A stretch of DNA of 64,000 nt from Pelobium manganitolerans (GCF_003609575.1 NZ_MBTA01000027.1:1-64000); one strand, 5' to 3'; counted from the stretch's first letter, positions 38,920 to 49,724 are shown. Made by a program: numbers and translations. The notes: a model not told the origin generated them from the letters alone.

Positions 38920-40923
38920 TTAAAAAATCTGTTTTAATGCTTCACTAACTTCGCTCACCGGCAGCTGGCAGGTTTTATCTTTACAAACAAAAATTCTGGT
39001 TTCGCCAATAAACTTATCGTGCAGCAAAGGTAAATTTCCTTGCTTGCCCCCCAAAATTATCTTATTGGGAATGTATTTTTTTTCTAATTCGCGGCGTTTT
39101 TCTTCAAAATCATCACCGGTAACGGCGATCTCAAAAACGCCTTTCACTTCTTGCAACAACAACGATGCCCAATTTGAGTAGCCGGAGGCATAGGTTTTAA
39201 TGCTGGGCACAATACTTTTTAACATGTCTGCTGCCTGTTGCAGATATTCGTCATTCTGCAAAAGCAAGCCTAGCTTTTTTAAGTTGTTAGCCATAATAGA
39301 GTTCGATGCAGGGATAACATTGTCTAACAGTTCATATTTACGGGCAATTAAGGCTTCGTCCTCATCAGAGGTATAAAAGAACATAGGCGAGTTGGCATCT
39401 TTAAAATGCACCCACACAAAATTTGTTAGTGCTTTAGCTTTTTGCAGATGTTGCTCATCAAAGGTGCATTCGTAAACATCAATTAAGGCCTGTATCAAAC
39501 ATGCATAATCATCTAAAAAAGCATTAATGCTGGTGTTTCCATCTTTAAAATTACGATACAAGCCCCCATTTTCTTTATTTAGGTTTTGGTCGATAAACTG
39601 GAGGTTTCGCATGGCCAAGTTTAAAAATGCTTCATCGGCAAAAGCCTGATAAGCATGGCATAGGCCCGAGATGGTTAAAGCATTCCAAGAGCAGAGGATT
39701 TTATCATCCAAACCGGGGCGTACGCGCTGGTTTTGCACTGCTAACAATTTCTGTTTGGCAAGGGTTATCCGCTCTTCCACCGCTTCTTCTGTTACTCCAA
39801 AATGCGTTGCAATGGCACTTGCGGGTTTGCGGCGCCACAGGTGGTTGGTATGTTCTTCTGCCCAGTTGCCTTTTTCGCTTATTTCGTAATAGCTGTTAAA
39901 AAGTGGGGCGTCGCCACCCAAAATTTCGTCAATCTCGGCTTTTGTCCAGGTGTAAAATTTTCCTTCTACCCCCTCGCTATCGGCATCCAAAGCAGAAAAA
40001 AAACCGCCTTCTGCTGAGGTCATTTCATTTTTTAGCCAGTTTACGGTATCGTAAACTACTTTTTTATAACTCTGGTTGCCTGTCCATTTGTAGGCATTCG
40101 CGTAAAGCGACAATAGCTGCCCATTATCGTAAAGCATTTTTTCAAAATGCGGGATATGCCATTTCGCATCAACCGAATAACGTGCAAAACCGCCACGCAG
40201 ATGGTCGTACAAACCGCCGGACGCCATTTTATCTAGCGTAAGCTTTACAAAATTTGCCAAATTGTTATCCTGCGTAAGCTGCGCCACTTGCATCAAAAAC
40301 TCCCAATTGTTGGGCATCGGAAATTTAGGTGCGCGGTTGGGACCACCCTCCGTAAAATCAAAGGTGCGCTTCCAAGGCTCCAAAAACTCTTGGATGGTAG
40401 CCATCGTATATTCTTGCTGGTGATTGCCAAATTCCAGCTTTTCTGATTGTTGGATGCCTTCGGTCAAACGCACGGCATATTCTTCGGCATCATCTGGCTT
40501 CGTTTCATAAAAATGAGCCAAATTTCCTAAAATGTTCATCCAATCTTGCTTCGGGAAATAAGTACCACCATAAATAGGCCTCTGATCGGGCAAGCAAAAG
40601 CAGTTTAGGGGCCAACCTCCCCTGCCGGTCATCAATTGTACGGCGGTCATGTATATCTGGTCAATATCAGGACGCTCTTCGCGGTCCACCTTAATGCACA
40701 CAAAGAAACGGTTCATCAAGGCGGCCACTTCATCATCTTCAAAACTTTCGTGTTCCATCACGTGGCACCAATGGCAGGCCGAGTAGCCTATGCTTACCAA
40801 AATCAGCTTATTTTCTGCTTTCGCTTTTTGTAAAGCCTCGGCACCCCAAGGATACCAGTTAACCGGGTTGTTTGCGTGCTGTAATAAATAGGGTGATGAG
40901 GCGTTTGCCAATTGATTTGCCAT
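38920..40923 (-). CDS. YyaL/SSP411-like thioredoxin-domain protein
   Basis: The 667-residue protein has an N-terminal thioredoxin-like domain (DUF255) with the redox motif C50-HW-C53 in [16 protein letters not shown], and a large alpha/alpha-barrel domain related to six-hairpin glycosidases ([45 protein letters not shown]). This is the architecture of the YyaL/spermatogenesis-associated protein 20 family, present from bacteria to animals. The biochemical role is not established. It starts [21 protein letters not shown], as expected. Confidence 0.92.
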   Translation of the reverse strand: MANQLANASSPYLLQHANNPVNWYPWGAEALQKAKAENKLILVSIGYSACHWCHVMEHESFEDDEVAALMNRFFVCIKVDREERPDIDQIYMTAVQLMTGRGGWPLNCFCLPDQRPIYGGTYFPKQDWMNILGNLAHFYETKPDDAEEYAVRLTEGIQQSEKLEFGNHQQEYTMATIQEFLEPWKRTFDFTEGGPNRAPKFPMPNNWEFLMQVAQLTQDNNLANFVKLTLDKMASGGLYDHLRGGFARYSVDAKWHIPHFEKMLYDNGQLLSLYANAYKWTGNQSYKKVVYDTVNWLKNEMTSAEGGFFSALDADSEGVEGKFYTWTKAEIDEILGGDAPLFNSYYEISEKGNWAEEHTNHLWRRKPASAIATHFGVTEEAVEERITLAKQKLLAVQNQRVRPGLDDKILCSWNALTISGLCHAYQAFADEAFLNLAMRNLQFIDQNLNKENGGLYRNFKDGNTSINAFLDDYACLIQALIDVYECTFDEQHLQKAKALTNFVWVHFKDANSPMFFYTSDEDEALIARKYELLDNVIPASNSIMANNLKKLGLLLQNDEYLQQAADMLKSIVPSIKTYASGYSNWASLLLQEVKGVFEIAVTGDDFEEKRRELEKKYIPNKIILGGKQGNLPLLHDKFIGETRIFVCKDKTCQLPVSEVSEALKQIF

Positions 40924-40981
40924 GATTTATAATTTTAAATAGCCTTCCGCAAAAGTCTTGCAAATTGCTGGTAGATGAATA

Positions 40982-41236
40982 CTAAAGTTGAATAGAGGTA
41001 GAAAAGCTCCGCGCCAGTTGTTTCAAAAGGACTTTATCCGGCTTAGCGCTTTGTGAAAATTTGACAAGATCCGCCTCACTAAGTTTTAAAATACCGTTGC
41101 TCAACTTAATGACGATGGCTTCTTGCTCATCATAAAAATGCTCTACATAAGCACCCATGTTGCCATTGCCTTCCCTTAAAGCATTCACCAGTTTTATTAG
41201 CTGTTGTTGATCTTTGTTATTTAGCGCTGTTGCCAT
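40982..41236 (-). CDS. Hypothetical small protein
   Basis: The 84-residue cytoplasmic protein is mixed alpha/beta with no domain I recognise: LIKLVNALREGNGNMGAYVEHF, then IVIKLSNGILKLSEADLVKF. Composition is normal for the genome, and the length and even codon use support a real gene. It is 58 bp upstream of the YyaL-like gene on the same strand. Confidence 0.6.
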   Translation of the reverse strand: MATALNNKDQQQLIKLVNALREGNGNMGAYVEHFYDEQEAIVIKLSNGILKLSEADLVKFSQSAKPDKVLLKQLARSFSTSIQL

Positions 41237-41350
41237 TGCTACAAAGTAAATAAATGCCGCTGTTTGCGCAAACCCAGTAAGGTTTAATTTGAAAATGTAA
41301 CATTTTTATGAAAAAGCTTAAAAAGCCAAAAAATCTTTAATTTTGAGTAA

Positions 41351-41725
41351 ATGAAATCGATGAGCTTTATTTTATCATTGGTGTTTTTGTTGGGTTCTGC
41401 CAGCTTTACATTAGCAGGCAACGCCCCCGCCCCTGCTACAAAAGAAGCAAAAGCTGCTTATAGCAGTGCAAAATCTGCGAACGAAAAGAAAGAGAACTCA
41501 AGCATTAAAACGCTGGACATCAAAAAGCCAAGCGATGATCAAAAACCGGCGAAAGCAAAAGAAAAAGAGCAGGCTAAAAAACCCAAAAACATCTTAAATT
41601 TCGACGATAAAGAGGATGAAGCCACTGAAGAAGGCGGTTTATCTTTATTCCCTTTATTAAAGCAAGGCCTGCAATCTTTACTCAAAAACTACATTAGCAG
41701 TTATTGCAACTTCTTTTTCCAATAA
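41351..41725 (+). CDS. Hypothetical secreted Lys/Ala-rich protein
   Basis: The 124-residue protein has a signal peptide (SFILSLVFLLGSASFTLAG) followed by a low-complexity Lys/Ala/Glu/Pro-rich region (about 25-90) and a short C-terminus ending in ISSYCNFFFQ. Nothing enzymatic is visible. An AAAATT-rich promoter region precedes it. It may be a small envelope protein; function unknown. Confidence 0.6.
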   Translation: MKSMSFILSLVFLLGSASFTLAGNAPAPATKEAKAAYSSAKSANEKKENSSIKTLDIKKPSDDQKPAKAKEKEQAKKPKNILNFDDKEDEATEEGGLSLFPLLKQGLQSLLKNYISSYCNFFFQ

Positions 41726-41836
41726 AATCCGTCTATTTTTGTAATTGCACGCCACCTAAACGGGCTGTTGCTATACATTAACTTTATTGATTGATGCAGT
41801 GTTATCAAATCGGCACCACATAAAACTTATTAAAAA

Positions 41837-42352
41837 ATGAAAAACTTATTAATTGCCCTAAGCCTTAGCGGATTTGTTTACAGTGCGTACGCCTGCACTA
41901 ATGCAAACACGCAACAAAATATTACTGAAACTACAATAGTACAGGCAGAAAACAACCCAGAGTTTGCCGATGCTAAAATTAACGCGGTTTATCAAAGCTA
42001 CATTGCCTTGAAAAATGCCTTGGTAGCAAATGATAATGCTTTAGGTACAAGCGCTTCTAAGGCTTTAGTTGTTGCGGCAAAAGAAGCCGGTTTGAACCTT
42101 AAAAACTTAAACGCGGTAGCAAACGCTAAAAATGTAGACGCCAAACGTGCAAAATTCAACGAGCTTTCTTTAGAATTGGTGGATGTTTTTAAAGCGAACA
42201 AACTAGCAAAAGGCGTAGTTTACAAACAATACTGCCCAATGGCGAATAGCAACAAAGGCGGTTTTTGGCTGGCCAGCGAAAAGAAAGTCCGCAACCCTTA
42301 CTATGGCGACAAAATGATGAGCTGCGGATCGGTAAAGGAGGAGATTAAATAG
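41837..42352 (+). CDS. DUF3347 protein (chromosomal copy)
   Basis: The 171-residue protein has an N-terminal signal with a possible lipobox (YSAYAC, C20), then the DUF3347 body: YQSYIALKNALVANDNALG, and YKQYCPMANSNKGGFWLASEKK, NPYYGDKMMSCG at the end. It matches the element-borne homologue at 23844 (YYQYCPM, NPYYGSSMLTCG) but is clearly diverged. The family is tied to copper efflux systems in Bacteroidota. No metal genes adjoin it here, and no AraC-type operator was seen. Confidence 0.85.
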   Translation: MKNLLIALSLSGFVYSAYACTNANTQQNITETTIVQAENNPEFADAKINAVYQSYIALKNALVANDNALGTSASKALVVAAKEAGLNLKNLNAVANAKNVDAKRAKFNELSLELVDVFKANKLAKGVVYKQYCPMANSNKGGFWLASEKKVRNPYYGDKMMSCGSVKEEIK

Positions 42353-42455
42353 TAGTGAGTGGTGAGTATTGGGTAGTGAGTAGTGAGTAGTGAGTATTGG
42401 GTATAATTGTTCAATGGACCATTGACTGTTGACTATTTACCATTGACTATTTACA
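42351..42455. repeat. Short tandem repeats
   Basis: GTGAGTAGTGAGTA-type repeats (42351-42404) are followed by repeats of ATTGACTATTTACC type (42414-42453). Such A/G/T-only direct repeats occur between genes in many Bacteroidota; no protein or RNA function is visible. Confidence 0.7.
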
Positions 42456-42491
42456 AACTGCTGAAACTATCGAAAAAAAGCTAATCTTCTG

Positions 42492-43187
42492 ATGTTCCAA
42501 AAAGATCTTTACGGGAATATTTTAAAAGACCTTTACAGGGGTGGGTCCGATTTGCAGGTGTGGTTGCATAATCATTACGGCGAGGCCGAAGACTACCCTA
42601 TGCACATGTTTTTTAGGGATGAGCAGGCCATGCCCGAAGCGGAAACCATTGCTTTAGATTTATGCAAAGGCAAAGTGTTGGATGTGGGGGCCGGGAGCGG
42701 GAACCATGCTCTGGTTTTACAAAACCGTGGTTTCGAGGTGACGGCTGTTGATGTGTCTGCCGGTGCCTGCGAAGTGATGGAAAGCCGAGGCGTAAAAGAT
42801 GTGCGCTGTTTAGATGTGATGGATTTTACAGGCGAACGCTTTGATACGCTTTTGCTGATGATGAACGGCATCGGCTTTTGTGGCTATATAGACGATTTAA
42901 AGTTGTTTTTAGCTAAAGCTGATGATTTACTAAATGTTGACGGACAAATTTTGTTCGATTCTTCTGATGTAGCATACCTGTACGAAGATTTGGACCGCAC
43001 AGCTGAGCCTTATTACGGAGAAACCGATTACCAGTACGAATATAGAGGCCAAAAAGGCGAATGGTTCTCTTGGTTATATATAGATGAATGGACTATGAGG
43101 CGCGTTGCCAAAGAATGTGGCTGGGATTTGCAAGTGGTTTACCAAAATTTGGACGATAATTACCTCGGCAGGCTGACGCGAATTTAA
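42492..43187 (+). CDS. Class I SAM-dependent methyltransferase
   Basis: The 231-residue cytoplasmic protein has the SAM-binding motif VLDVGAGSGNHALVLQ (about 55-70), the second-strand acidic residue in VTAVDVSAGACEVME, and LLLMMNGIGFCGYIDDLKLFL as motif IV region. The substrate cannot be told. It follows a tandem-repeat stretch and is monocistronic. Confidence 0.88.
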   Translation: MFQKDLYGNILKDLYRGGSDLQVWLHNHYGEAEDYPMHMFFRDEQAMPEAETIALDLCKGKVLDVGAGSGNHALVLQNRGFEVTAVDVSAGACEVMESRGVKDVRCLDVMDFTGERFDTLLLMMNGIGFCGYIDDLKLFLAKADDLLNVDGQILFDSSDVAYLYEDLDRTAEPYYGETDYQYEYRGQKGEWFSWLYIDEWTMRRVAKECGWDLQVVYQNLDDNYLGRLTRI

Positions 43188-43326
43188 CCACTTTCTCTCT
43201 ACGATTGAGTGGGTTAAGGTTTTTAGCCACAAAGGCTCGAAGTTCACAAAGTTGTTTCGGAGTTTACCTTGAGGAAGTGCAGTGAACATTTGCGATTTTT
43301 AGAAACTTCTAAAGTTTAGGCAGTAT

Positions 43327-43359
43327 AGATTTACGAAGTTTTGAAAACTTCGTAAATCT
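43327..43359. repeat. Perfect 33-bp palindrome
   Basis: The arms AGATTTACGAAGTTTT (43327-43342) and AAAACTTCGTAAATCT (43344-43359) are perfect complements around one base. It lies 24 bp downstream of the convergent DsrE-like gene end. It could terminate transcription or be a repetitive extragenic palindrome. Confidence 0.6.
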
Positions 43360-43383
43360 CCAGATCAATGGGCTGTCACAAAC

Positions 43384-43851
43384 CTAAGGTTTAATAATAG
43401 CCCAACCTTCGGCATTACGGATAATCAACTCACCGTTGCCACTGGGTACCAAAGCTATAAATGGATAAAGTTGGCTTCTGCCTAGCCCCTGCTCTATCAA
43501 AGAATTGTTGCACTGCGCAATAATTACTCCTTTTTGCAATAAGTCGCGCAGTTGTGCTTCGTAAATGCTTCCTTTTAGCATCACCTTAGTGCCGGCAGAA
43601 AAAGCAATTAACTCCACTTTTAATTTTCCTTTTAGGCGCGAATCTTCCATGGCGTTTTTGATATTCCGGAAAGCTTTTAAAACCGTTTCCCGGTCGTCGG
43701 TATCTAGCTGGTAAATTGCCGAATAATGATCTCTGCCCGCCACTGCACCATCAAATTGTTGGTTGGTGCTTTCTAAAGCCGAAAGTGAGGCTTTTTTACT
43801 TCCGCAAGCTGTTAGTGCAAATAATATGATTAATGGGACTAGCTTTCTCAT
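43384..43851 (-). CDS. DsrE-like lipoprotein
   Basis: The 155-residue protein starts with a lipoprotein signal (LIILFALTAC, C16). The body matches the DsrE/DsrF-like fold: AIYQLDTDDRETVLKAFRNIKNAMED, VELIAFSAGTKVML, LLQKGVIIAQCNNSL. The conserved cysteine in AQCNNS aligns with the sulphur-carrying cysteine of the family. It would act in the periplasm; the partner is unknown. Confidence 0.8.
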   Translation of the reverse strand: MRKLVPLIILFALTACGSKKASLSALESTNQQFDGAVAGRDHYSAIYQLDTDDRETVLKAFRNIKNAMEDSRLKGKLKVELIAFSAGTKVMLKGSIYEAQLRDLLQKGVIIAQCNNSLIEQGLGRSQLYPFIALVPSGNGELIIRNAEGWAIIKP

Positions 43852-43972
43852 ATAAATATGAAGATTTTGTGTGAATGATTATACCAAAAACGAAGCCAAG
43901 GAAGGCCTCAAAAATATAAAAATTATAAGGGTGTTAACGAAAGCGTTCGCGGTTTACGCACCCACAAAACAA

Positions 43973-44010
43973 AAAAAAGCTGCTCCAGTTTTAACTGAAG
44001 CAGCTTTTTT
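43973..44010 (-). terminator. Terminator of clpC
   Basis: Arms AAGCTGCT..CAGTT and AACTG.AGCAGCTT flanked by A and T runs, downstream of clpC on the minus strand. Confidence 0.85.
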
Positions 44011-44027
44011 ATACAGCATCAAATCCC

Positions 44028-46565
44028 TTATTCCCCTTCTTTCTCTTCTTCTTTTTTCTTTTTCTTCTTAGGGCTTTTTGCTGCAATGGTAATTTTGTCG
44101 TTCTCTTTATCGAAACCGATTTCCATGGTGTCGCCTTCGGCCAATTCGCCTTTTAAAATCTCTTCGGCAATCGGATCTTCCAAGAATTTTTGGATGGCGC
44201 GTTTCAACGGTCGCGCGCCAAAGTTAGCATCAAAACCTTTTTCGGCGATATGCTCTTTAGCTTCATCCGTCAGCTTAATATCGTAACCTAAAGTATGTAC
44301 GCGTCCAAACAGCGCTTTCAGCTCGATATCGATAATTCTGAAAATCTCTTCTTTTTGCAAAGAGTTGAAAACAATCACATCATCCACACGGTTCAAAAAC
44401 TCGGGCGCAAAGGCTTTTTTCAAAGCGCCTTCAATTACCGCCCGGCTGTGGCTATCGGCCTGCGAAGTTTTGGCTGCCGTAGCAAAACCTACACCTTGGC
44501 CAAAATCTTTCAACTGGCGTGCGCCAATGTTCGACGTCATAATTACAATGGTGTTCCTAAAGTCAACCTTGCGGCCTAAAGAATCCGTCAACTGGCCTTC
44601 ATCCAGCACCTGCAATAAAATGTTAAATACGTCTGGATGCGCTTTTTCAATCTCATCCAATAAAATCACTGCGTAAGGTTTTCTGCGTACTTTTTCGGTC
44701 AACTGTCCACCTTCCTCGTAACCCACATATCCCGGAGGCGCACCCACCAAGCGCGATACAGCGAATTTCTCCATGTACTCGCTCATGTCTATCTGGATCA
44801 AAGCATCGTCAGAATCAAACATAAAACGGGCAAGCTCTTTGGCTAATTCGGTTTTACCTACGCCGGTTGGGCCTAAAAATATAAACGAACCGATTGGCTT
44901 TTTAGGATCTTTTAAACCTGCTCTGGTACGTTGAATGGCTTTAGTAAGCTTTTTAATGGCATCATCCTGACCAATGATTTTCTCATTAATCTTGTCAAAC
45001 ATGTTCAGCAGTTTAGCGCTGTCTGTTTGGCCCACGCGTTGCAAAGGCACGCCGGTCATCATAGAAACCACCTCGGCCACGTTATCTTCTGTAACGGTGT
45101 AGCGTTTGGTTTTGGTTTCTGCTTCCCAAGCCTGTTTGGCGCTTTCCAGCTCGGCTAACAGGTTTTTCTCGGTATCTCTTAATTTGGCGGCTTCTTCGTA
45201 CTTCTGGCTACGGACAACCGTATTTTTTTCAACTTTAACCTGTTCTATTTTCTGCTCAATATCTATAATATTTTGCGGAACATGGATATTGGTTAAATGA
45301 ACGCGGGAACCTGCTTCATCTAAAGCGTCGATGGCTTTATCCGGCAAAAAGCGATCGGTAATGTAGCGCGAAGTTAAACTCACGCAGGCATCAATAGCTT
45401 CTTCGGTATAGGTAACGCCATGGTGTTCTTCGTACTTGTCTTTAATACGGTTTAAAATTTCTGTGGTTTCTGCCGGTGTAGCCGGTTCTACCATCACTTT
45501 TTGGAAACGCCTATCCAAAGCACCATCTTTTTCGATAAACTGGCGGTACTCATCCAAAGTGGTTGCGCCAATGCACTGGATTTCGCCACGCGCCAAAGCT
45601 GGCTTAAACATATTAGAAGCATCCAATGAACCAGATGCGCCACCTGCACCCACAATGGTGTGAATTTCATCGATAAACAAAATCACATCAGGCGATTTTT
45701 CCAGCTCGTTCATCACGGCTTTCATCCGCTCTTCAAACTGCCCGCGGTATTTAGTTCCGGCAACTAAAGAAGCCAAATCTAAGGTTACCACACGTTTATT
45801 AAACAGCACCCTCGAAACTTTGCGTTGCACAATACGCAGCGCCAAGCCTTCCGCAATGGCAGATTTACCTACGCCTGGCTCGCCAATCAAAATTGGATTG
45901 TTCTTTTTTCTTCTGGATAAAATTTGTGATACGCGCTCAATCTCTTTTTCACGGCCCACAATCGGATCCAGTTTGCCATCTTCCGCCATTTTGGTTAAAT
46001 CGCGGCCGAAATTATCCAAAACAGGGGTTTTAGATTTAATGTCTGATACTTTTTTAGGCGCAGTAAAGGCGTCTTCATCGCGGTACTCGTCGCCCTCTGC
46101 TGCCGCATTGCTTGGAGTATCTCTAAAACCTTCTTTGTTGTTTTCTACCTCGGCCTTAAAATTTTCGTAATTGAGGTTAAACTGGGCCAATATCTGCGAC
46201 GCAATATTATCCTCCTCACGCAATACAGAAAGCAATAAATGCTCTGTACCGATAATGTCGCTTTTAAAAATTTTAGCTTCTAAATAGGTGATTTTCAAAA
46301 CTTTTTCTGCCTGTTTGGTCAAAGGGATATTGCCCAAATTAACGGTTGTGCCCGAGTTTCCTTTTACAGCATCTTCAATTGCACGGCGCAGTTTTGCGGT
46401 ATCAACACCTAAAGACTTTAATATCTTTATTGCCATCCCGTCTCCTTCCCTAATTAAGCCTAACAGCAAGTGTTCCGTCCCGATATAGTCATGACCTAAC
46501 CTCAAAGCCTCTTCACGGCTGTATGAAATTACGTCTTTGACTCTTGGTGAAAATTTAGCTTCCAT
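44028..46565 (-). CDS. clpC: ClpC-type AAA+ unfoldase of the Clp protease
   Basis: The 845-residue protein unfolds substrates for ClpP. From the ATG at 46565 ([16 protein letters not shown]) it has the double Clp N-domain (to about 145), the first AAA module with Walker [14 protein letters not shown], a UVR-type coiled segment ([20 protein letters not shown]), the second AAA module with [13 protein letters not shown] and a ClpP-binding loop region, and an acidic/Lys tail. A frame extending to 46601 adds 12 residues foreign to the family. Expected to work with ClpP and adaptor proteins in protein quality control. Confidence 0.95.
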   Translation of the reverse strand: MEAKFSPRVKDVISYSREEALRLGHDYIGTEHLLLGLIREGDGMAIKILKSLGVDTAKLRRAIEDAVKGNSGTTVNLGNIPLTKQAEKVLKITYLEAKIFKSDIIGTEHLLLSVLREEDNIASQILAQFNLNYENFKAEVENNKEGFRDTPSNAAAEGDEYRDEDAFTAPKKVSDIKSKTPVLDNFGRDLTKMAEDGKLDPIVGREKEIERVSQILSRRKKNNPILIGEPGVGKSAIAEGLALRIVQRKVSRVLFNKRVVTLDLASLVAGTKYRGQFEERMKAVMNELEKSPDVILFIDEIHTIVGAGGASGSLDASNMFKPALARGEIQCIGATTLDEYRQFIEKDGALDRRFQKVMVEPATPAETTEILNRIKDKYEEHHGVTYTEEAIDACVSLTSRYITDRFLPDKAIDALDEAGSRVHLTNIHVPQNIIDIEQKIEQVKVEKNTVVRSQKYEEAAKLRDTEKNLLAELESAKQAWEAETKTKRYTVTEDNVAEVVSMMTGVPLQRVGQTDSAKLLNMFDKINEKIIGQDDAIKKLTKAIQRTRAGLKDPKKPIGSFIFLGPTGVGKTELAKELARFMFDSDDALIQIDMSEYMEKFAVSRLVGAPPGYVGYEEGGQLTEKVRRKPYAVILLDEIEKAHPDVFNILLQVLDEGQLTDSLGRKVDFRNTIVIMTSNIGARQLKDFGQGVGFATAAKTSQADSHSRAVIEGALKKAFAPEFLNRVDDVIVFNSLQKEEIFRIIDIELKALFGRVHTLGYDIKLTDEAKEHIAEKGFDANFGARPLKRAIQKFLEDPIAEEILKGELAEGDTMEIGFDKENDKITIAAKSPKKKKKKEEEKEGE

Positions 46566-46757
46566 AATAAAACCTTTCTCTTTATGTGTTGAACGTCCCA
46601 ATGTATAAAATTGTTTTATAAAGCGGACGGTTGCTTTATTTTGTATTTATCAACAATAACACCATTTACGTGGAAAACTCTCTGCGGGCTTTCTATTTGA
46701 TATTAATTACCCAAATTTGACCAAAAAAACGATATTCGCAATTATTAAAAAGAAAAA

Positions 46758-48437
46758 ATGGCAGACGAGAAAATTATATTTTCGATGGCTGGCGTAAGCA
46801 AGATTTACCCGCCTCAGAAACAGGTTTTAAAGAATATTTACCTATCCTTTTTTTACGGAGCTAAAATTGGCGTAATCGGTTTAAACGGCTCCGGAAAATC
46901 ATCTTTATTAAAAATTATTGCCGGTTTAGATAAATCGTACCAAGGTGAGGTGGTGTTTTCGCCGGGCTACAGTGTGGGCTATTTGGCTCAGGAGCCCGAG
47001 CTGGATCCGTCAAAAACAGTGAAAGAAGTGGTAGAAGAAGGCGCAAAAGAGATTACCGACATTATTAAAGAATACGAAGAAATTAACGAAAAATTCGGTT
47101 TGCCCGAGGTTTATGAAGATGCTGACGCGATGGAGAAGCTGATGAACCGCCAGGGCGAGCTGCAGGATAAAATTGATGCGGTTGACGGCTGGAGCTTAGA
47201 TACCAAGCTAGAGCGCGCGATGGATGCTTTGCGCTGCCCAGAGCCGGAAACTAAAATAGCCACTTTGTCAGGCGGGGAGCGCCGGCGTGTGGCACTTTGT
47301 CGTTTATTAATTCAACAGCCAGATGTTTTATTGCTGGATGAGCCTACCAACCACTTAGATGCAGAATCTATTGATTGGCTAGAGCAACATTTACAACAAT
47401 ATCCGGGTACGGTGATTGCCGTAACGCACGACCGTTATTTCTTAGATAACGTTGCCGGTTGGATTTTGGAGCTGGACCGTGGCGAGGGTTTACCTTGGAA
47501 AGGGAACTACTCGAGCTGGCTGGACCAAAAATCGAAACGATTAGCGCAGGAAGAAAAAACAGAGAGCAAACGCCAGAAAACTTTGGAGCGCGAGTTGGAA
47601 TGGAGCCGCATGGCACCAAAAGCACGCCACGCTAAATCAAAAGCGCGTTTATCTAATTATGAAAAATTAGCTTCTGAAGAAACCAAAGAACGTGAAGAAA
47701 GGTTGGAGCTATTTATTCCGCCGGGGCCGCGCTTAGGAAATGTGGTGATTGAAGCCACCAACGTAAGTAAAGCTTTTGGCGATAAAGTTTTGTTTGACAA
47801 CCTGAACTTCGCCCTTCCGCCTGCCGGTATTGTTGGGATTATTGGCCCTAACGGTGCAGGTAAAACCACACTTTTCCGTTTGATTACTGGGCAAGACCAA
47901 CCTGATAGCGGTACGTTTAAAGTTGGTGAGACCGTAAAACTAGGTTATGTGGACCAAAGCCATGATGATTTAGACCCGGAAAAATCTGTTTGGGAAAACA
48001 TTACCGGCGGTTTAGAAAACATCCCATTGGGCAACCGCGTGACCAACTCGCGCGCCTATGTTTCGCGTTTCAATTTTAACGGTGCCGATCAGCAGAAAAA
48101 AGTAGGCGTACTTTCGGGCGGTGAGCGTAACCGTGTGCATTTGGCCATTACTTTAAAAGAAGGCAGCAATGTGCTTTTGCTGGATGAGCCTACCAACGAT
48201 ATCGACGTAAATACCTTACGCGCTTTGGAAGAAGCTTTGGAAGATTTTGGCGGTTGCGCGGTAATTATATCTCACGACAGGTGGTTCTTAGACCGTATTT
48301 GTACGCATATTTTAGCGTTTGAAGGCGACTCGCAAGTTTACTTTTTTGAAGGAAATTACTCGGAATACGAAGAAAATCGTAAAAAACGCTTAGGCGATGT
48401 TGCTCCGAAAAGGATTAAGTATAGGAAACTAGCTTAG
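46758..48437 (+). CDS. ettA: Energy-dependent translational throttle EttA (ABC-F)
   Basis: The 559-residue soluble protein has two ABC domains: GLNGSGKSSLLK with LSGGERRRVALCRLL and LLLDEPTNHLD, and GPNGAGKTTLFR with LSGGERNRVHLAITL and LLLDEPTNDID. The linker between them carries the P-site interaction motif region, and there are no membrane segments. EttA binds the ribosomal E site and gates translation according to ATP/ADP. The length and arm match EttA rather than Uup or resistance ABC-F proteins. Confidence 0.93.
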   Translation: MADEKIIFSMAGVSKIYPPQKQVLKNIYLSFFYGAKIGVIGLNGSGKSSLLKIIAGLDKSYQGEVVFSPGYSVGYLAQEPELDPSKTVKEVVEEGAKEITDIIKEYEEINEKFGLPEVYEDADAMEKLMNRQGELQDKIDAVDGWSLDTKLERAMDALRCPEPETKIATLSGGERRRVALCRLLIQQPDVLLLDEPTNHLDAESIDWLEQHLQQYPGTVIAVTHDRYFLDNVAGWILELDRGEGLPWKGNYSSWLDQKSKRLAQEEKTESKRQKTLERELEWSRMAPKARHAKSKARLSNYEKLASEETKEREERLELFIPPGPRLGNVVIEATNVSKAFGDKVLFDNLNFALPPAGIVGIIGPNGAGKTTLFRLITGQDQPDSGTFKVGETVKLGYVDQSHDDLDPEKSVWENITGGLENIPLGNRVTNSRAYVSRFNFNGADQQKKVGVLSGGERNRVHLAITLKEGSNVLLLDEPTNDIDVNTLRALEEALEDFGGCAVIISHDRWFLDRICTHILAFEGDSQVYFFEGNYSEYEENRKKRLGDVAPKRIKYRKLA

Positions 48438-48468
48438 GGTAAGGAGTAAGGAGAAGTGTGAGATGTGA

Positions 48469-48556
48469 GGCTTTAGACGTCATAATAAAAAAAACGTTAT
48501 AGTTCGGCTAAAGCCAATAAAAGGAATCTTCTAAAAATCATCGGGCTAAAGCCCGA
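48469..48556. repeat. REP-like palindromes
   Basis: An imperfect hairpin has arms GGCTTTAG (48469-48476) and CTAAAGCC (48508-48515) with further pairing inside. A perfect palindrome TCGGGCTAAAGCCCGA follows at 48541-48556. Both share the core GCTAAAGC, as in repetitive extragenic palindromes. Confidence 0.65.
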
Positions 48557-48590
48557 CACCATTGAACACTAGCATAAGATGATGGCATAA

Positions 48591-48618
48591 AAAAGGGTCG
48601 CTTGCGCAACCCTTTTTG
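48591..48618 (-). terminator. Terminator of fbaA
   Basis: Arms AAAAGGGT and ACCCTTTTT around GCGC-containing loop, directly downstream of fbaA on the minus strand. Confidence 0.8.
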
Positions 48619-48644
48619 AATTTTTAATTCTCACTTTTTAATTT

Positions 48645-49724
48645 TTAAAGCTTCCCATTCACGTCCACGCAGTTTAAATCAGCAAATGCTTCTTTTAAAC
48701 GGCTTACAAACTGCTCTTCGCCTTTACGCAACCACACACGCGGATCGTAATATTTTTTATTTGGAGAATCTTCACCATCCGGGCTACCAATTTGCGATTG
48801 CAAATAACCCTCTTTTGATTTGTAGTAATTTAAAACGCCTTCCCAAAACGCCCATTGCATATCGGTATCAATATTCATTTTGATAGCGCCGTAAGAGATA
48901 GCTTCTCTAATTTCTTCTTGCGAAGAACCAGAACCTCCGTGGAACACAAAGTTGATTGGTTTCTCGGCATCTAGCTTAAACTTATCTTTAACATACACTT
49001 GCGAGTTATGCAAAATAACCGGTTGCAGCTTTACGTTGCCCGGTTTATAAACGCCGTGTACGTTTCCAAACGCTGCCGCGATGGTAAATTTATCGCTAAT
49101 TTTGCTTAGCTCTTCATAAGCATAAGACACTTCTTCTGGCTGGGTGTAAAGTTTGGATGAATCTACGTCAGTATTATCAACGCCATCTTCTTCGCCACCG
49201 GTAACGCCAAGCTCAATCTCTAAGGTCATACCCATTTTGCTCATACGCGCTAGGTATTTTTTACAGATTTCGATGTTTTCTTCAATCGGTTCTTCAGATA
49301 AATCAATCATATGCGAAGAGAAAAGCGGTTTGCCATGTTGTGCAAAATACTTTTCGCTGGCGTCCAACATCCCATCTAACCAAGGCAATAATTTTTTTGC
49401 GCAATGGTCTGTGTGTAAAACTACGGCAACGCCATAATGTTCTGCCAATAAATGTACGTGCTGTGCGGCAGAGATAGCGCCCAAAACACAGGCCTGCAGC
49501 TTATCATTAGGTAATGATTTTCCGGCAAAAAACTGCGCACCGCCATTAGATAACTGCACCATCACCGGCGAGTTAACCGCCTTAGCCGTTTCTAACACCG
49601 CATTTAGCGAGTTGGTGCCAATAATGTTAACCGCAGGCAAAGCAAACTGGTGTTTTTTTGCCACCTCAAAAAGTTCTTGAACCTGATCTCCGGTAATAAC
49701 TCCTTTAAAATCTTTTAAACTCAT
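48645..49724 (-). CDS. fbaA: Class II fructose-bisphosphate aldolase
   Basis: The 359-residue zinc enzyme cleaves fructose-1,6-bisphosphate in glycolysis and works in reverse in gluconeogenesis. Visible: VVLHTDHCAKKLLPWLDG with the zinc ligands His/Asp region (about 105-120), SSHMIDLSEEPIEENI, EIELGVTGGEEDGVDN, NVHGVYKPGNVKL and FHGGSGSSQEEIREAI. Length and motifs fit the FbaA-type class IIA enzymes. It is monocistronic. Confidence 0.96.
   Translation of the reverse strand: MSLKDFKGVITGDQVQELFEVAKKHQFALPAVNIIGTNSLNAVLETAKAVNSPVMVQLSNGGAQFFAGKSLPNDKLQACVLGAISAAQHVHLLAEHYGVAVVLHTDHCAKKLLPWLDGMLDASEKYFAQHGKPLFSSHMIDLSEEPIEENIEICKKYLARMSKMGMTLEIELGVTGGEEDGVDNTDVDSSKLYTQPEEVSYAYEELSKISDKFTIAAAFGNVHGVYKPGNVKLQPVILHNSQVYVKDKFKLDAEKPINFVFHGGSGSSQEEIREAISYGAIKMNIDTDMQWAFWEGVLNYYKSKEGYLQSQIGSPDGEDSPNKKYYDPRVWLRKGEEQFVSRLKEAFADLNCVDVNGKL

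Noticed and set aside
42351-42455. Repeat block considered as a CRISPR array
   Set aside because: Units are short, contiguous and without spacers; no cas genes are nearby.
43871-44071. 66-codon frame upstream of the clpC end
   Set aside because: It passes through the clpC terminator and overlaps clpC; composition is poor.
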